From contig NC_017033.1 of NCBI RefSeq assembly GCF_000242255.2, positions 3,421,110 to 3,485,109 on the forward strand: 64,000 nt of DNA, written 5' to 3'. The position numbers and the translations under genes were made by a program. Below, in pieces: positions 20,305-26,964 of this stretch (positions within the stretch are counted from its first letter, which is position 1; each line of letters opens with the position of its first letter). This DNA comes from Frateuria aurantia DSM 6220 (GTDB lineage: Bacteria > Pseudomonadota > Gammaproteobacteria > Xanthomonadales > Rhodanobacteraceae). Under the pieces are notes generated by a model. It did not search any database. It was not told the DNA's origin and was given only the letters and a program-made list of their open reading frames with translations.

Positions 20305-21558
20305 TCAGCCATACCGCGACAGATCCAGCCCTTCGCCGCTGATCGCCGGCCTCCGGCCGCTGATCAGGTCAGCCAGATACTGGCCGCTGCCGCAGGCCAT
20401 GGTCCAGCCCAAGGTGCCGTGACCGGTATTCAGATACAGATTTTTCCAGCCGCTGGCACCGATCACCGGCGTGCCATCCGGTGTCGCCGGTCGAAGACCG
20501 GTCCAGAAACTGGCCTGAGCCAAATCACCGGCTCCCGGATACAGATCACTGACTACCTGCTCCAGGGTTTCGCGCCGCTCCGGCCGCAGCTGGTGATCGA
20601 ACCCCGCGATCTCGGCCATGCCACCGACCCGGATCCGCCGCTCGAAACGGGTGACCGCGACCTTGTAGGTCTCGTCCAGAATCGTCGATACCGGCGCCCG
20701 CTCGGGATCGACAATGGGCAGCGTCAGGGAATAGCCTTTCAGCGGGTACACCGGCAGCCGGATGCCCAAGGGTGCCAGCATCGCCGGTGAATAGCTTCCA
20801 AGAGCCAGCACATAGGCATCAGCCGTTTCACGCTGGCCGTCAATCCAGACTCCTTCCACACTCTTTCCTTGGACGTCCAGACGTTCAATATGGGCACCAT
20901 ACCTGAACTGCGCGCCTTTCTCGGCAGCCATCGCTGCCAGTCGCCGGGTGAACAGCTCGCAATCACCGGTCTGATCATTAGGCAGCCGCAGCCCCCCGCA
21001 CAACCGCTCGCCCATCTGGGCAAGGGCCGGCTCGACAGCGACCAGACCGGCGCGATCCAGCAGTTCGTAGGGCACGCCTGACTGCTCCAGCACACCGATA
21101 TCCTTGGCTGCGGCATCCAGCTGCTGATGGGTCCGGAACAGCTGCAAGGTACCCTGCTGACGACCTTCGTAGTCGATGCCTGTATCGGCCCGCAAGATAT
21201 CCAGGCAGTCCCGGCTGTACTCGGACAGGCGGACCATGCGCTCCTTGTTCACAGCATAGCGTTCAGCCGTGCAATTGCGGAACATCTGCCACATCCACCG
21301 ATACTGGGCCATATCCCATTGCGGTCGTATCGCCAGCGGAGCATGTTTCTGGAACATCCAGCGCAAGGCCTTCAGTGGCACCCCGGGGGCGGCCCATGGC
21401 GAAGCATAGCCCGGAGATACCTGTCCGGCATTGGCAAAACTGGTTTCCTGGCCAGCCTCGGCCTGGCGGTCGACCACCGTGACCTGATGCCCTGCCTGGG
21501 CCAGATACCAGGCTGCCGACGTCCCGATGACCCCACTCCCCAACACGATCACCCGCAT
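20305..21558 (-). CDS. dadA: D-amino acid dehydrogenase
   Basis: A 417-residue flavoprotein that oxidises D-alanine and other D-amino acids to 2-oxo acids at the inner membrane. The N-terminal FAD motif is [40 protein letters not shown] and the C-terminal [20 protein letters not shown] are DadA hallmarks. The ATG has GAGG eight bases upstream; the preceding GTG is a less likely start. It heads the dadA-dadX operon and diverges from an lrp-type regulator. Confidence 0.96.
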   Translation of the reverse strand: MRVIVLGSGVIGTSAAWYLAQAGHQVTVVDRQAEAGQETSFANAGQVSPGYASPWAAPGVPLKALRWMFQKHAPLAIRPQWDMAQYRWMWQMFRNCTAERYAVNKERMVRLSEYSRDCLDILRADTGIDYEGRQQGTLQLFRTHQQLDAAAKDIGVLEQSGVPYELLDRAGLVAVEPALAQMGERLCGGLRLPNDQTGDCELFTRRLAAMAAEKGAQFRYGAHIERLDVQGKSVEGVWIDGQRETADAYVLALGSYSPAMLAPLGIRLPVYPLKGYSLTLPIVDPERAPVSTILDETYKVAVTRFERRIRVGGMAEIAGFDHQLRPERRETLEQVVSDLYPGAGDLAQASFWTGLRPATPDGTPVIGASGWKNLYLNTGHGTLGWTMACGSGQYLADLISGRRPAISGEGLDLSRYG

Positions 21559-21625
21559 CACCGCTACCTCGACTTAATCGCTGCAAATTCCCCGAAGACA
21601 TCAGGATAACCAGTTCATCCACGGC

Positions 21626-21653
21626 TTGAAGCAGTGGATTCCACTGTTATTGG
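21626..21653 (+). promoter_or_regulatory. lrp/dadA divergent control region with an Lrp-like palindrome
   Basis: A perfect 15-base palindrome, CAGTGGATTCCACTG (21632-21646), matches the E. coli Lrp consensus YAGHAWATTWTDCTR at 11 of 15 positions. It fills the spacer of a candidate lrp promoter (TTGAAG at 21626-21631, TATTGG at 21648-21653). It lies 74 bases upstream of dadA and 56 upstream of lrp, so one bound Lrp could govern both directions. Confidence 0.6.
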
Positions 21654-21701
21654 CATGAATTTCAGGTATCCTGACCATGCTTTCGCCATGCCGGAGTTGT
21701 T

Positions 21702-22190
21702 TTGCGCAGCCAACGTCAGACCCGCCGTGAAATGGACCGCACTGATCGCGCCATTCTGCGCATCCTGCAGACCGAAGGTCGCATCTCGTTCACCGAGCTG
21801 GGAGAGCGTGTCGGCCTGTCGACCACCCCCTGCACCGAGCGGGTGCGGCGGCTGGAACGCGAAGGCATCATCACCGGCTACTACGCACGCCTGGCCCCGG
21901 AGCACCTCAAGGCGGGGCTGCTGGTCTTCGTGGAAATCAGTCTGGCCTACAAGTCAGGGGATATCTTCGAGGAATTCAGACGGGCGGCGGTCAAGCTTCC
22001 CCAGGTGATGGAGTGCCATCTGGTGTCCGGCGATTTCGACTATCTGCTCAAGGCCCGGATTTCGGAAATGGCCTCCTACCGCAAGCTGCTGGGCAATATC
22101 CTGTTGAAGCTGCCCCATGTCCGGGAGTCCAAAAGCTATATCGTCATGGAAGAGGTCAAGGAAACACTGGCCTTGCCGATCACTGATTGA
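21702..22190 (+). CDS. lrp: Lrp/AsnC-family regulator (DadR-like)
   Basis: A 162-residue Lrp-type protein. The helix-turn-helix is at residues 20-60 (ISFTELGERVGLSTTPCTER, then VRRLEREGIITGYYA), followed by the RAM effector domain with LVSGDFDYLLKARI. The frame begins at a TTG with GGAG six bases upstream. That start reproduces the ten-residue basic tail before MDRTDR seen in E. coli Lrp; the ATG at 21732 is an alternative. Its position opposite dadA suggests control of D-alanine catabolism in response to alanine. Confidence 0.92.
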   Translation: MRSQRQTRREMDRTDRAILRILQTEGRISFTELGERVGLSTTPCTERVRRLEREGIITGYYARLAPEHLKAGLLVFVEISLAYKSGDIFEEFRRAAVKLPQVMECHLVSGDFDYLLKARISEMASYRKLLGNILLKLPHVRESKSYIVMEEVKETLALPITD

Positions 22191-22205
22191 GCTCTTCGCC
22201 GGCGG

Positions 22206-23528
22206 TCAGCCAGCTGCCGCCCTGGCACCGGCTCGTGCGTACAGGTGCCTGACCAGACAGGCTCCGACCACAGCCACCATCATCGGCACCAGAAAGTCAT
22301 AACCGACGTGGGTGAACTCCAGCGACAGCACCAGTGCCGTCACCGGCATTTTCCGGGACGCGGCCAGAAAGGCGCACCCACCGACCAGGGCAAAGGCTCC
22401 GGCTGCCGTCGGTACCGGCGACACGGCGTTCCACAACAGGCCAAGCACCAGTCCGGCCAGAGCGCCGATGGCCAGCGATGGTGTCAGCAGACCGCCTCCT
22501 GCCCCCGCACGCAGTGCCGCGCCCACAGCGAACAGCTTCAGCAGCAGCAAAGTCACAGCCAGCTGCAGGCCGATGCAGGCACCGAAACTCTCCGCTACCG
22601 GCCCCCTGCCATTGCCCAGCACCTGCGGATAAACCATACCGCAGAGGCCGATCACTCCGAATACGCCGAGCGACCAAGGCAGAACCCTCCCGTCCGTCGG
22701 GGCCCGGTGCCTGGCCCAGTCGATCAGCCGGTTGAATTCCGCCGCAGCGAGTCCCAGCACGGGGCCGACGAGCAGGCTCCACCACAACAGGCCATGGGTG
22801 CTTGACCAGGCCGGGATGTGATATTGCCAGCCATGACCCAACACCATTTCCGCCAGGGCCGCCGCGATCGCCGAGGATGCCAGGGCACATAGCGCCCCCC
22901 GCCAGCTGAAGCTCAGCAACAAGGATTCCAGAACAAACAACGCTCCGCCCAAAGGGACGTTGTAGACCGCCGCCAGACCGGCGCCGGCCGCGCAAGCCAC
23001 GACGATCCGCCGTTCATCGGCAGCCAGACCCAGGCGGTCGGCCACCGCCTGGGTGGCGACGGCAGCGACTTCGCGCGGCGCCACCTCACGCCCCAGCGGC
23101 GAGCCCAGTGCCACGGTGACGACCTGCAACAGCGCATGGATCAGCGTGCTGCCGGCCGGCAGCTCGGCACCACCCTCCGTCAGCGTGCGACTGATGCCGA
23201 CCAACGGGCGGCCAAATCGACGTAGCGCCCACCAGCCGGCGCCGGCCACCACGCCGCAGCACACCATGACCAGCCACCGACGAAGCGGCGAGGCTGCCGT
23301 CACGCCCTGCAGAAAACTCACCGGGCTGATCAAATGACCGCCACCATAGCCGTAGGCAAGATGCTGGACGAACCGCAGCAATCCCACCAGGCTGATGCCG
23401 GCCAGCCCCCCGGTCACGCCCGCTGCCAGAACCGCCAGCCACAGACGCCATGAGGCCCGCCCCGTCTGCAACGGAGGCGCAGGTTCATCGGACATCATCT
23501 GATCTGACACGGGGCAGGCGTCGGGCAT
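22206..23528 (-). CDS. ClC-family chloride channel/antiporter, divergent selectivity motifs
   Basis: About 440 residues with roughly 10-12 hydrophobic helices of the ClC fold. The third filter motif, GGGLLTPSLAIGAL, is canonical. The second reads GSPLGREVAPREVAA, which keeps the gating-type glutamate but loses the usual GREGP. The first, where GSGIP is expected, reads VGISRTLTEGGAELP. It therefore looks like a member of the unusual ClC-like branches rather than a standard chloride/proton exchanger; ion and mechanism are open. The start is uncertain: ATGs at 23528 and 23498 both fit, and neither has a strong ribosome site. It is a single gene between lrp and ohr. Confidence 0.85.
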   Translation of the reverse strand: MPDACPVSDQMMSDEPAPPLQTGRASWRLWLAVLAAGVTGGLAGISLVGLLRFVQHLAYGYGGGHLISPVSFLQGVTAASPLRRWLVMVCCGVVAGAGWWALRRFGRPLVGISRTLTEGGAELPAGSTLIHALLQVVTVALGSPLGREVAPREVAAVATQAVADRLGLAADERRIVVACAAGAGLAAVYNVPLGGALFVLESLLLSFSWRGALCALASSAIAAALAEMVLGHGWQYHIPAWSSTHGLLWWSLLVGPVLGLAAAEFNRLIDWARHRAPTDGRVLPWSLGVFGVIGLCGMVYPQVLGNGRGPVAESFGACIGLQLAVTLLLLKLFAVGAALRAGAGGGLLTPSLAIGALAGLVLGLLWNAVSPVPTAAGAFALVGGCAFLAASRKMPVTALVLSLEFTHVGYDFLVPMMVAVVGACLVRHLYARAGARAAAG

Positions 23529-23669
23529 GCATCCATTCCGGCAAGAGAGCAAGGTACCGGCGAACCGGTCGGCCGCAGGCCGGCCTATGGTAGTCCCCGC
23601 CGATGAGCCGGGCCTGACCGGTCACCGATGCGCCGCATGGCCGTCGTGTCCCGGTCCCGGTCAGAGCAG

Positions 23670-23712
23670 GTCATTGCACCGGTGTCCGCCAAAAGGCCGC
23701 CGGTGCAATGAC
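23670..23712. repeat. perfect 13-bp inverted repeat
   Basis: GTCATTGCACCGG (23670-23682) and CCGGTGCAATGAC (23700-23712) are exact reverse complements around a 17-base centre that holds GCC-aaaa-GGC. It stands alone in the intergenic region between the ClC gene start and the ohr stop. There is no U-tract, so it is not an ordinary terminator. I found no second copy in the window. Confidence 0.6.
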
Positions 23713-23801
23713 ATCCTGCGTCAGACAGCGCGCAAGGCGGAGAAGCCGCTCCCGCTTCGACACACTGGCCGATACAGGAATCCCCCCCCGCCGGATCCCG
23801 C

Positions 23802-24227
23802 TCAGATCACCGTCAAGGTCACATCGATATTGCCGCGGGTGGCATTGGAGTAAGGGCACACCGCATGGGCTTTCTCGACCAGGGCTTCAGCCACTGAACG
23901 CTCCAGCCCGGGCAGGCTGATCTTCAATTCGACCTCGATCCCGAAACCACCTTCGATCTGGCCGATGCCGACCACACCGTGGATCGAGGTATCCGGCGGC
24001 AAGACCAGCTTCTGCTGCGCGGCGACGAACTTCATGGCGCCGATAAAGCAGGCGGAGTAGCCTGCGGCAAACAGCTGCTCGGGATTGGTGCCTGTGGCGC
24101 CATTGCCACCCAACGCTTTGGGAGTGGTCAGTTTGACATCCAGCACACCATCCGAACTACGGGCCGAACCCTCGCGACCGCCAGTAGCCGTGGCTTCGGC
24201 GCGATACAGAACTTTTTCGATACTCAT
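23802..24227 (-). CDS. ohr: organic hydroperoxide resistance protein Ohr
   Basis: A 141-residue OsmC/Ohr-family thiol peroxidase that reduces organic and fatty-acid hydroperoxides using lipoylated partners. The peroxidatic cysteine C60 ([10 protein letters not shown]) and resolving cysteine C124 ([13 protein letters not shown]) are in place. The start ATG has GAGGAG upstream. It lies downstream of ohrR on the same strand, with a palindromic operator in between, the usual arrangement for peroxide-induced expression. Confidence 0.97.
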   Translation of the reverse strand: MSIEKVLYRAEATATGGREGSARSSDGVLDVKLTTPKALGGNGATGTNPEQLFAAGYSACFIGAMKFVAAQQKLVLPPDTSIHGVVGIGQIEGGFGIEVELKISLPGLERSVAEALVEKAHAVCPYSNATRGNIDVTLTVI

Positions 24228-24270
24228 GATGTCACTCCTCATAGGATGGGATTTGCAATGTATATTGCTC

Positions 24271-24295
24271 GCTTTTTAATAGCGCGCTATTTGAT
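24271..24295 (-). promoter_or_regulatory. OhrR operator upstream of ohr
   Basis: A perfect 14-base palindrome, AATAGCGCGCTATT (24278-24291), lies in a 25-base block that also appears, at 20 of 25 positions, immediately upstream of ohrR. Next to it is an imperfect repeat, GCAAT-gtat-ATTGC (24255-24268). The position, 44-68 bases upstream of the ohr ATG, fits repression by OhrR. Confidence 0.7.
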
Positions 24296-24321
24296 AGGCA
24301 GGCTCAGCGTAGGAATTTTTC

Positions 24322-24792
24322 TCATTCCAGACTGGCTTCCACCGCAACCAGCCGCCCTCTCAAATCATCCAGGGACCGCTTGATACCGATCAGCTCTTCC
24401 ACCGGGCAACCGCATGCCTGTGCAATCGCCGGCTGGACAGCCCTGGCCGAGTCTTGCAGATGCTGCCCGGCCGCCGTCAGCCAGATTTCCACCTGACGCT
24501 CGTCGGCCTGACTGCGCTGGCGGCGCAGCAAGCCCGCCGCCTCCATCCGTTTCAGCAAGGGCGTCAATGTCGCCGAGTCCAGCGACAGCCGGTCACCAAT
24601 GGCCGAAACGGTCAGCCCGTCACGCTCCCACAGCACCATCAACACCAGATACTGCAGATAGGTCACACCCATCGGCTTGAGCAGACGCCGATAGACCTTG
24701 TTCATCGCCAAGCCGGCCGCGTACAAGGAAAAACACAACTGGTTTTCCAGACGGGGAATCGCCGGCCGAGGCAACGAGGGAGATGATTTCAT
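24322..24792 (-). CDS. ohrR: organic-hydroperoxide-sensing MarR-family repressor OhrR
   Basis: A 156-residue MarR-type repressor. The N-terminal helix holds the redox cysteine C20 in [12 protein letters not shown], the position used by OhrR to sense organic peroxides. The winged helix ([20 protein letters not shown], then [15 protein letters not shown] with [10 protein letters not shown]) is typical. A second cysteine pair near residue 130 (ACGCP) could allow disulfide formation as in two-Cys OhrRs. It is upstream of ohr on the same strand, and both genes have matching operators. Confidence 0.94.
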   Translation of the reverse strand: MKSSPSLPRPAIPRLENQLCFSLYAAGLAMNKVYRRLLKPMGVTYLQYLVLMVLWERDGLTVSAIGDRLSLDSATLTPLLKRMEAAGLLRRQRSQADERQVEIWLTAAGQHLQDSARAVQPAIAQACGCPVEELIGIKRSLDDLRGRLVAVEASLE

Positions 24793-24800
24793 GAGTCCAT

Positions 24801-24825
24801 ATTACATAGTGCACTACTAAAAAGC
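24801..24825 (-). promoter_or_regulatory. OhrR operator upstream of ohrR
   Basis: Contains the palindrome TAGTGCACTA (24807-24816) inside a block that, read on the minus strand, begins GCTTTTTAGTAGTGCACTAT and matches the ohr operator block at 20 of 25 bases. It lies 9 bases upstream of the ohrR ATG, so binding would block its own promoter or ribosome loading. This implies autorepression. Confidence 0.65.
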
Positions 24826-24914
24826 AAGCGATCATTTTTGGGCCGGCATCACCCTGTCATCCGACCTGCCGTCCATAGACCTCGGCGGCGGCATCACGCC
24901 ATCGACAGGGAGTT

Positions 24915-24956
24915 TACGTCTAGACGTATACATTTCGAAAAGACATGCGCTATAGT
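24915..24956 (+). promoter_or_regulatory. candidate promoter with 14-bp perfect palindrome operator
   Basis: TACGTCTAGACGTA (24915-24928) is a perfect palindrome. Its core ACGTCTAGACGT looks like the junction of two tandem MetJ-type boxes (AGACGTCT). It abuts a weak -35 (TATACA, 24927-24932), followed 18 bases later by a good -10 (TATAGT, 24951-24956). This is a plausible repressible promoter firing to the right. The cognate regulator is unknown. Confidence 0.5.
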
Positions 24957-24961
24957 CGGAA

Positions 24962-25020
24962 TCAGAGATATCCAGGTCTCACTTCCCCTCCGCCCGGTGC
25001 AAGCTGCGGCGGTTTTTTTT
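24962..25020 (+). ncRNA. candidate small RNA, about 59 nt
   Basis: Between the TATAGT -10 and a terminator (CCGCC at 24990-24994 pairing with GGCGG at 25008-25012, an inner GCA/TGC pair, then eight T's) lies a short stretch with no open frame. It would be transcribed as an RNA with a single-stranded C-rich segment, CACTTCCCCTCC, which resembles the anti-Shine-Dalgarno loops of trans-acting small RNAs. No gene follows on this strand, so it is not an obvious mRNA leader. The call rests on promoter plus terminator only. Confidence 0.45.
24990..25020 (+). terminator. intrinsic terminator of the small-RNA candidate
   Basis: The stem CCGCC/GGCGG with an inner GCA/TGC helix is followed by eight consecutive T's (25013-25020). 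There is no annotated plus-strand gene within several kilobases upstream, which is why a short independent transcript is proposed. Confidence 0.7.
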
Positions 25021-25545
25021 GCCCGGCCCCGCCACCGGACCGATGGGTGGCCATCCGTGCCAGGATCAGGGACTTCGTCCAGTCATGCCTGTCAGGATAT
25101 GGCCTGCCCGGCAGCTAGCGCGACGGATCACAGCTGCCCGAAAGGCACTGCATGGATCTTGAACGAGCTACAGGATCCGTTACAGGTCACCACTTCCCGA
25201 ATCGATGCCGTCCCCGCCCCGGCCACGGCTGTCCCGATCGAGCGACAGCCCGTCGTCAATGACCTCTGCACGCGTCTGCCGGAGCCCCCCTCGACTCGGG
25301 AAGGGTCAGCGAAGCCAGTGATCTGATTTCATCACGACATTTGACATCGCATCTGCCCGCCCGAGGTGGGCGGCAAACAGCCGGTGACCGGAAAACGCGG
25401 CGTGGCACCGCTTTGCACCGCACGCTTGCGCCGGATCCAGCCCGACTCCGCCATGGCCATTGCGAGGTTCCATGAAATCGCCAGGGCGGCTTTGCCGATT
25501 TCGTACCGCCTGAGTGCCGAAGCCGCAACTACCTCACGGCTCACT

Positions 25546-26277
25546 TCAGACCATGCCGCCATTGACCGAGATCACCTGGCGAGTGATATAGGCCGCGGAA
25601 TCGGACAGCAGGAAGACCACCAGATCAGCTACCTCTTCAGGCTTGCCCAGCCGGCCTGCAGGCACATGCTTGAGACCATGTTCGATCACTTCATCGCTCA
25701 GCATTTCGGTCTCGATCAGACCCGGAGCCACGCAGTTGACCGTAATGCCACGGCTGGCCAGCTCCAGCGCCAGTGCCTTGCTGGCACCGATGATGCCGGC
25801 CTTGGCCGCACTGTAATTGACCTGACCGCGATTGCCCACCAATCCTGATACCGATGACAAGGTGACAATGCGTCCGGGCTTGCGTCGGCGGACCATCGGC
25901 ATGATCAGAGGCTGCAGCACATTGTAGAAGCCATCCAGATTGGTATGCAGGACCTGATCCCAATGCTCCCCTGACAACGCCGGAAAAGCAGCGTCACGGG
26001 CCATGCCGGCATTGCAGACCACTCCGTAATACACGCCGTGCGCCTCGATATCGGACTCAAGCGCGGCCCGGGTGCCGGCGCGGTCGGCCAGGTCAAAACC
26101 CAATACCCTGGCCTGGCGCCCCATCGCCTCGATTTCGATGGCCACCTGTCGGGCTTCATCCATCCGGCTCCGGCAATGCACCACCACATCATGACCCGCG
26201 CTTGCCGCCCGCAAGGCGATCACCCGGCCGATACCACGACTGGCGCCAGTCACCAGCACACTCCGATTGTTCTGCAT
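25546..26277 (-). CDS. 3-oxoacyl-ACP reductase FabG-like SDR protein
   Basis: A 243-residue short-chain dehydrogenase. The NADP motif GASRGIG is at residues 11-17, followed by CNAGMARD, Ser in TLSSVSG (141-145), and catalytic Y155 and K159 in NYSAAKAG. The segment TNLDGFYNVLQPLIMPMVRR, with the ending SAAYITRQVISVNGGMV, is close to the FabG-type ketoreductases found in aryl-polyene/xanthomonadin pigment clusters. No other pigment or fatty-acid gene is in this window, so it is an orphan here. The ATG giving MQNNRSVLVTGASRG is the natural start; the frame runs on upstream through the tRNA gene but is not coding there. Confidence 0.9.
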   Translation of the reverse strand: MQNNRSVLVTGASRGIGRVIALRAASAGHDVVVHCRSRMDEARQVAIEIEAMGRQARVLGFDLADRAGTRAALESDIEAHGVYYGVVCNAGMARDAAFPALSGEHWDQVLHTNLDGFYNVLQPLIMPMVRRRKPGRIVTLSSVSGLVGNRGQVNYSAAKAGIIGASKALALELASRGITVNCVAPGLIETEMLSDEVIEHGLKHVPAGRLGKPEEVADLVVFLLSDSAAYITRQVISVNGGMV

Positions 26278-26662
26278 ATCGTCCGACTCTCCAAAAATCG
26301 CATCACTTCCGCGGGCTTGAATACCGCCATATTGGCCTCGACCGGTACATGTTCGTCGGCCACACGCCGCAGGAAAGCATGTCCCGTCCAGACTCAAGTC
26401 AAAACGGGCATGCACCTGCAACCAATGCTCCCATTTGAGTGGCGTTGCACGAACTGATGCAAGTCTGCCCGCCCGGCCGGATCTGCCCCTCGTCGTCCCC
26501 ATCGCTGCTTCGGCCTGGGCCAAACTTCCATGCCCTCCCCAAGTTGCTCGACTGTGCCCAAAAGCAGGCTGGGCAGACCGATACGCCTGAAGCGATGTGC
26601 CAACCCTCCCTGCAGGTCTGGCAAGACTGAAGTCAAATCCGGCCATCCCCCGCCGCAGGCAC
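26278..26662. other. gap between the FabG-like gene and tRNA-Arg
   Basis: About 385 bases. No integrase remnant, direct repeat of the tRNA 3' end, or gene could be supported. It presumably contains the promoter of the FabG-like gene. Confidence 0.4.
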
Positions 26663-26701
26663 AAAAAAACCGCAGGCTCTGCGAGAGAGGCTTGCGGTTT
26701 T
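26663..26701 (-). terminator. tRNA-Arg terminator
   Basis: The 9-bp perfect stem AAAACCGCA (26666-26674) and TGCGGTTTT (26693-26701) is followed, on the minus strand, by a run of T's (complement of 26663-26669). It lies 24 bases beyond the tRNA CCA end. Confidence 0.85.
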
Positions 26702-26725
26702 CTCGGGGTGCGACGACCCTGTACA

Positions 26726-26802
26726 TGGTGCGCCCGGAGGGATTCGAACCCCCGACCAATGGCTTCGGAAGCCACTACTCTATCCGGCTGAGCTACGAGC
26801 GC
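26726..26802 (-). tRNA. tRNA-Arg (anticodon CCG)
   Basis: Read on the minus strand, this 77-nt gene folds as a complete cloverleaf. The acceptor GCGCTCG pairs with CGGGCGC (one G-T pair). The D arm contains AGCTCAGCCGGATAGAG. The anticodon stem GTGGC/GCCAT encloses the loop TTCCGAA, giving anticodon CCG, and the T arm is GGGGGTTCGAATCCC. The CCA end is encoded. It decodes CGG arginine codons. It stands alone, with its own terminator. Confidence 0.97.
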
Positions 26803-26964
26803 ATCTTGAGCTTGCAATCACCGATGTTGCAGTCCTTACTGCAACACCTGCGACCGGCAGGACGGGTATTGTACCCAATCCATGCCGCCACGCCTACTGG
26901 TTTCTGCCATTCCCTGCAGCGGCACCCCGGAAGCGATCTGAACCGCCTCCGGGATGCGCCGGGA

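Larger units (their letters stand above)
24826..25545. other. long non-coding stretch upstream of ohrR
   Basis: About 720 bases without a convincing protein gene. The left part carries a palindrome, a promoter-like pair and a terminator (described separately as a small-RNA candidate). From 25021 to 25545 I see only GC-rich sequence with a weak hairpin (CGCCC/GGGCG near 25359-25373). An open frame at 25099-25326 (75 codons) has no usable ribosome site. Confidence 0.5.

Noticed and set aside
25099-25326. 75-codon open frame in the ohrR-FabG gap
   Set aside because: The ATG has its only purine run directly adjacent, composition is unconvincing and no family was recognised. A small protein is possible but not supported.
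26394-26759. 121-codon frame overlapping tRNA-Arg
   Set aside because: Starts inside the tRNA gene. Sequence looks like a translated tRNA plus spacer, and there is no ribosome site.
26278-26802. tRNA-Arg as an integration site of a mobile element
   Set aside because: No integrase, no direct repeat of the tRNA 3' end and no shift in gene content were found on either side.
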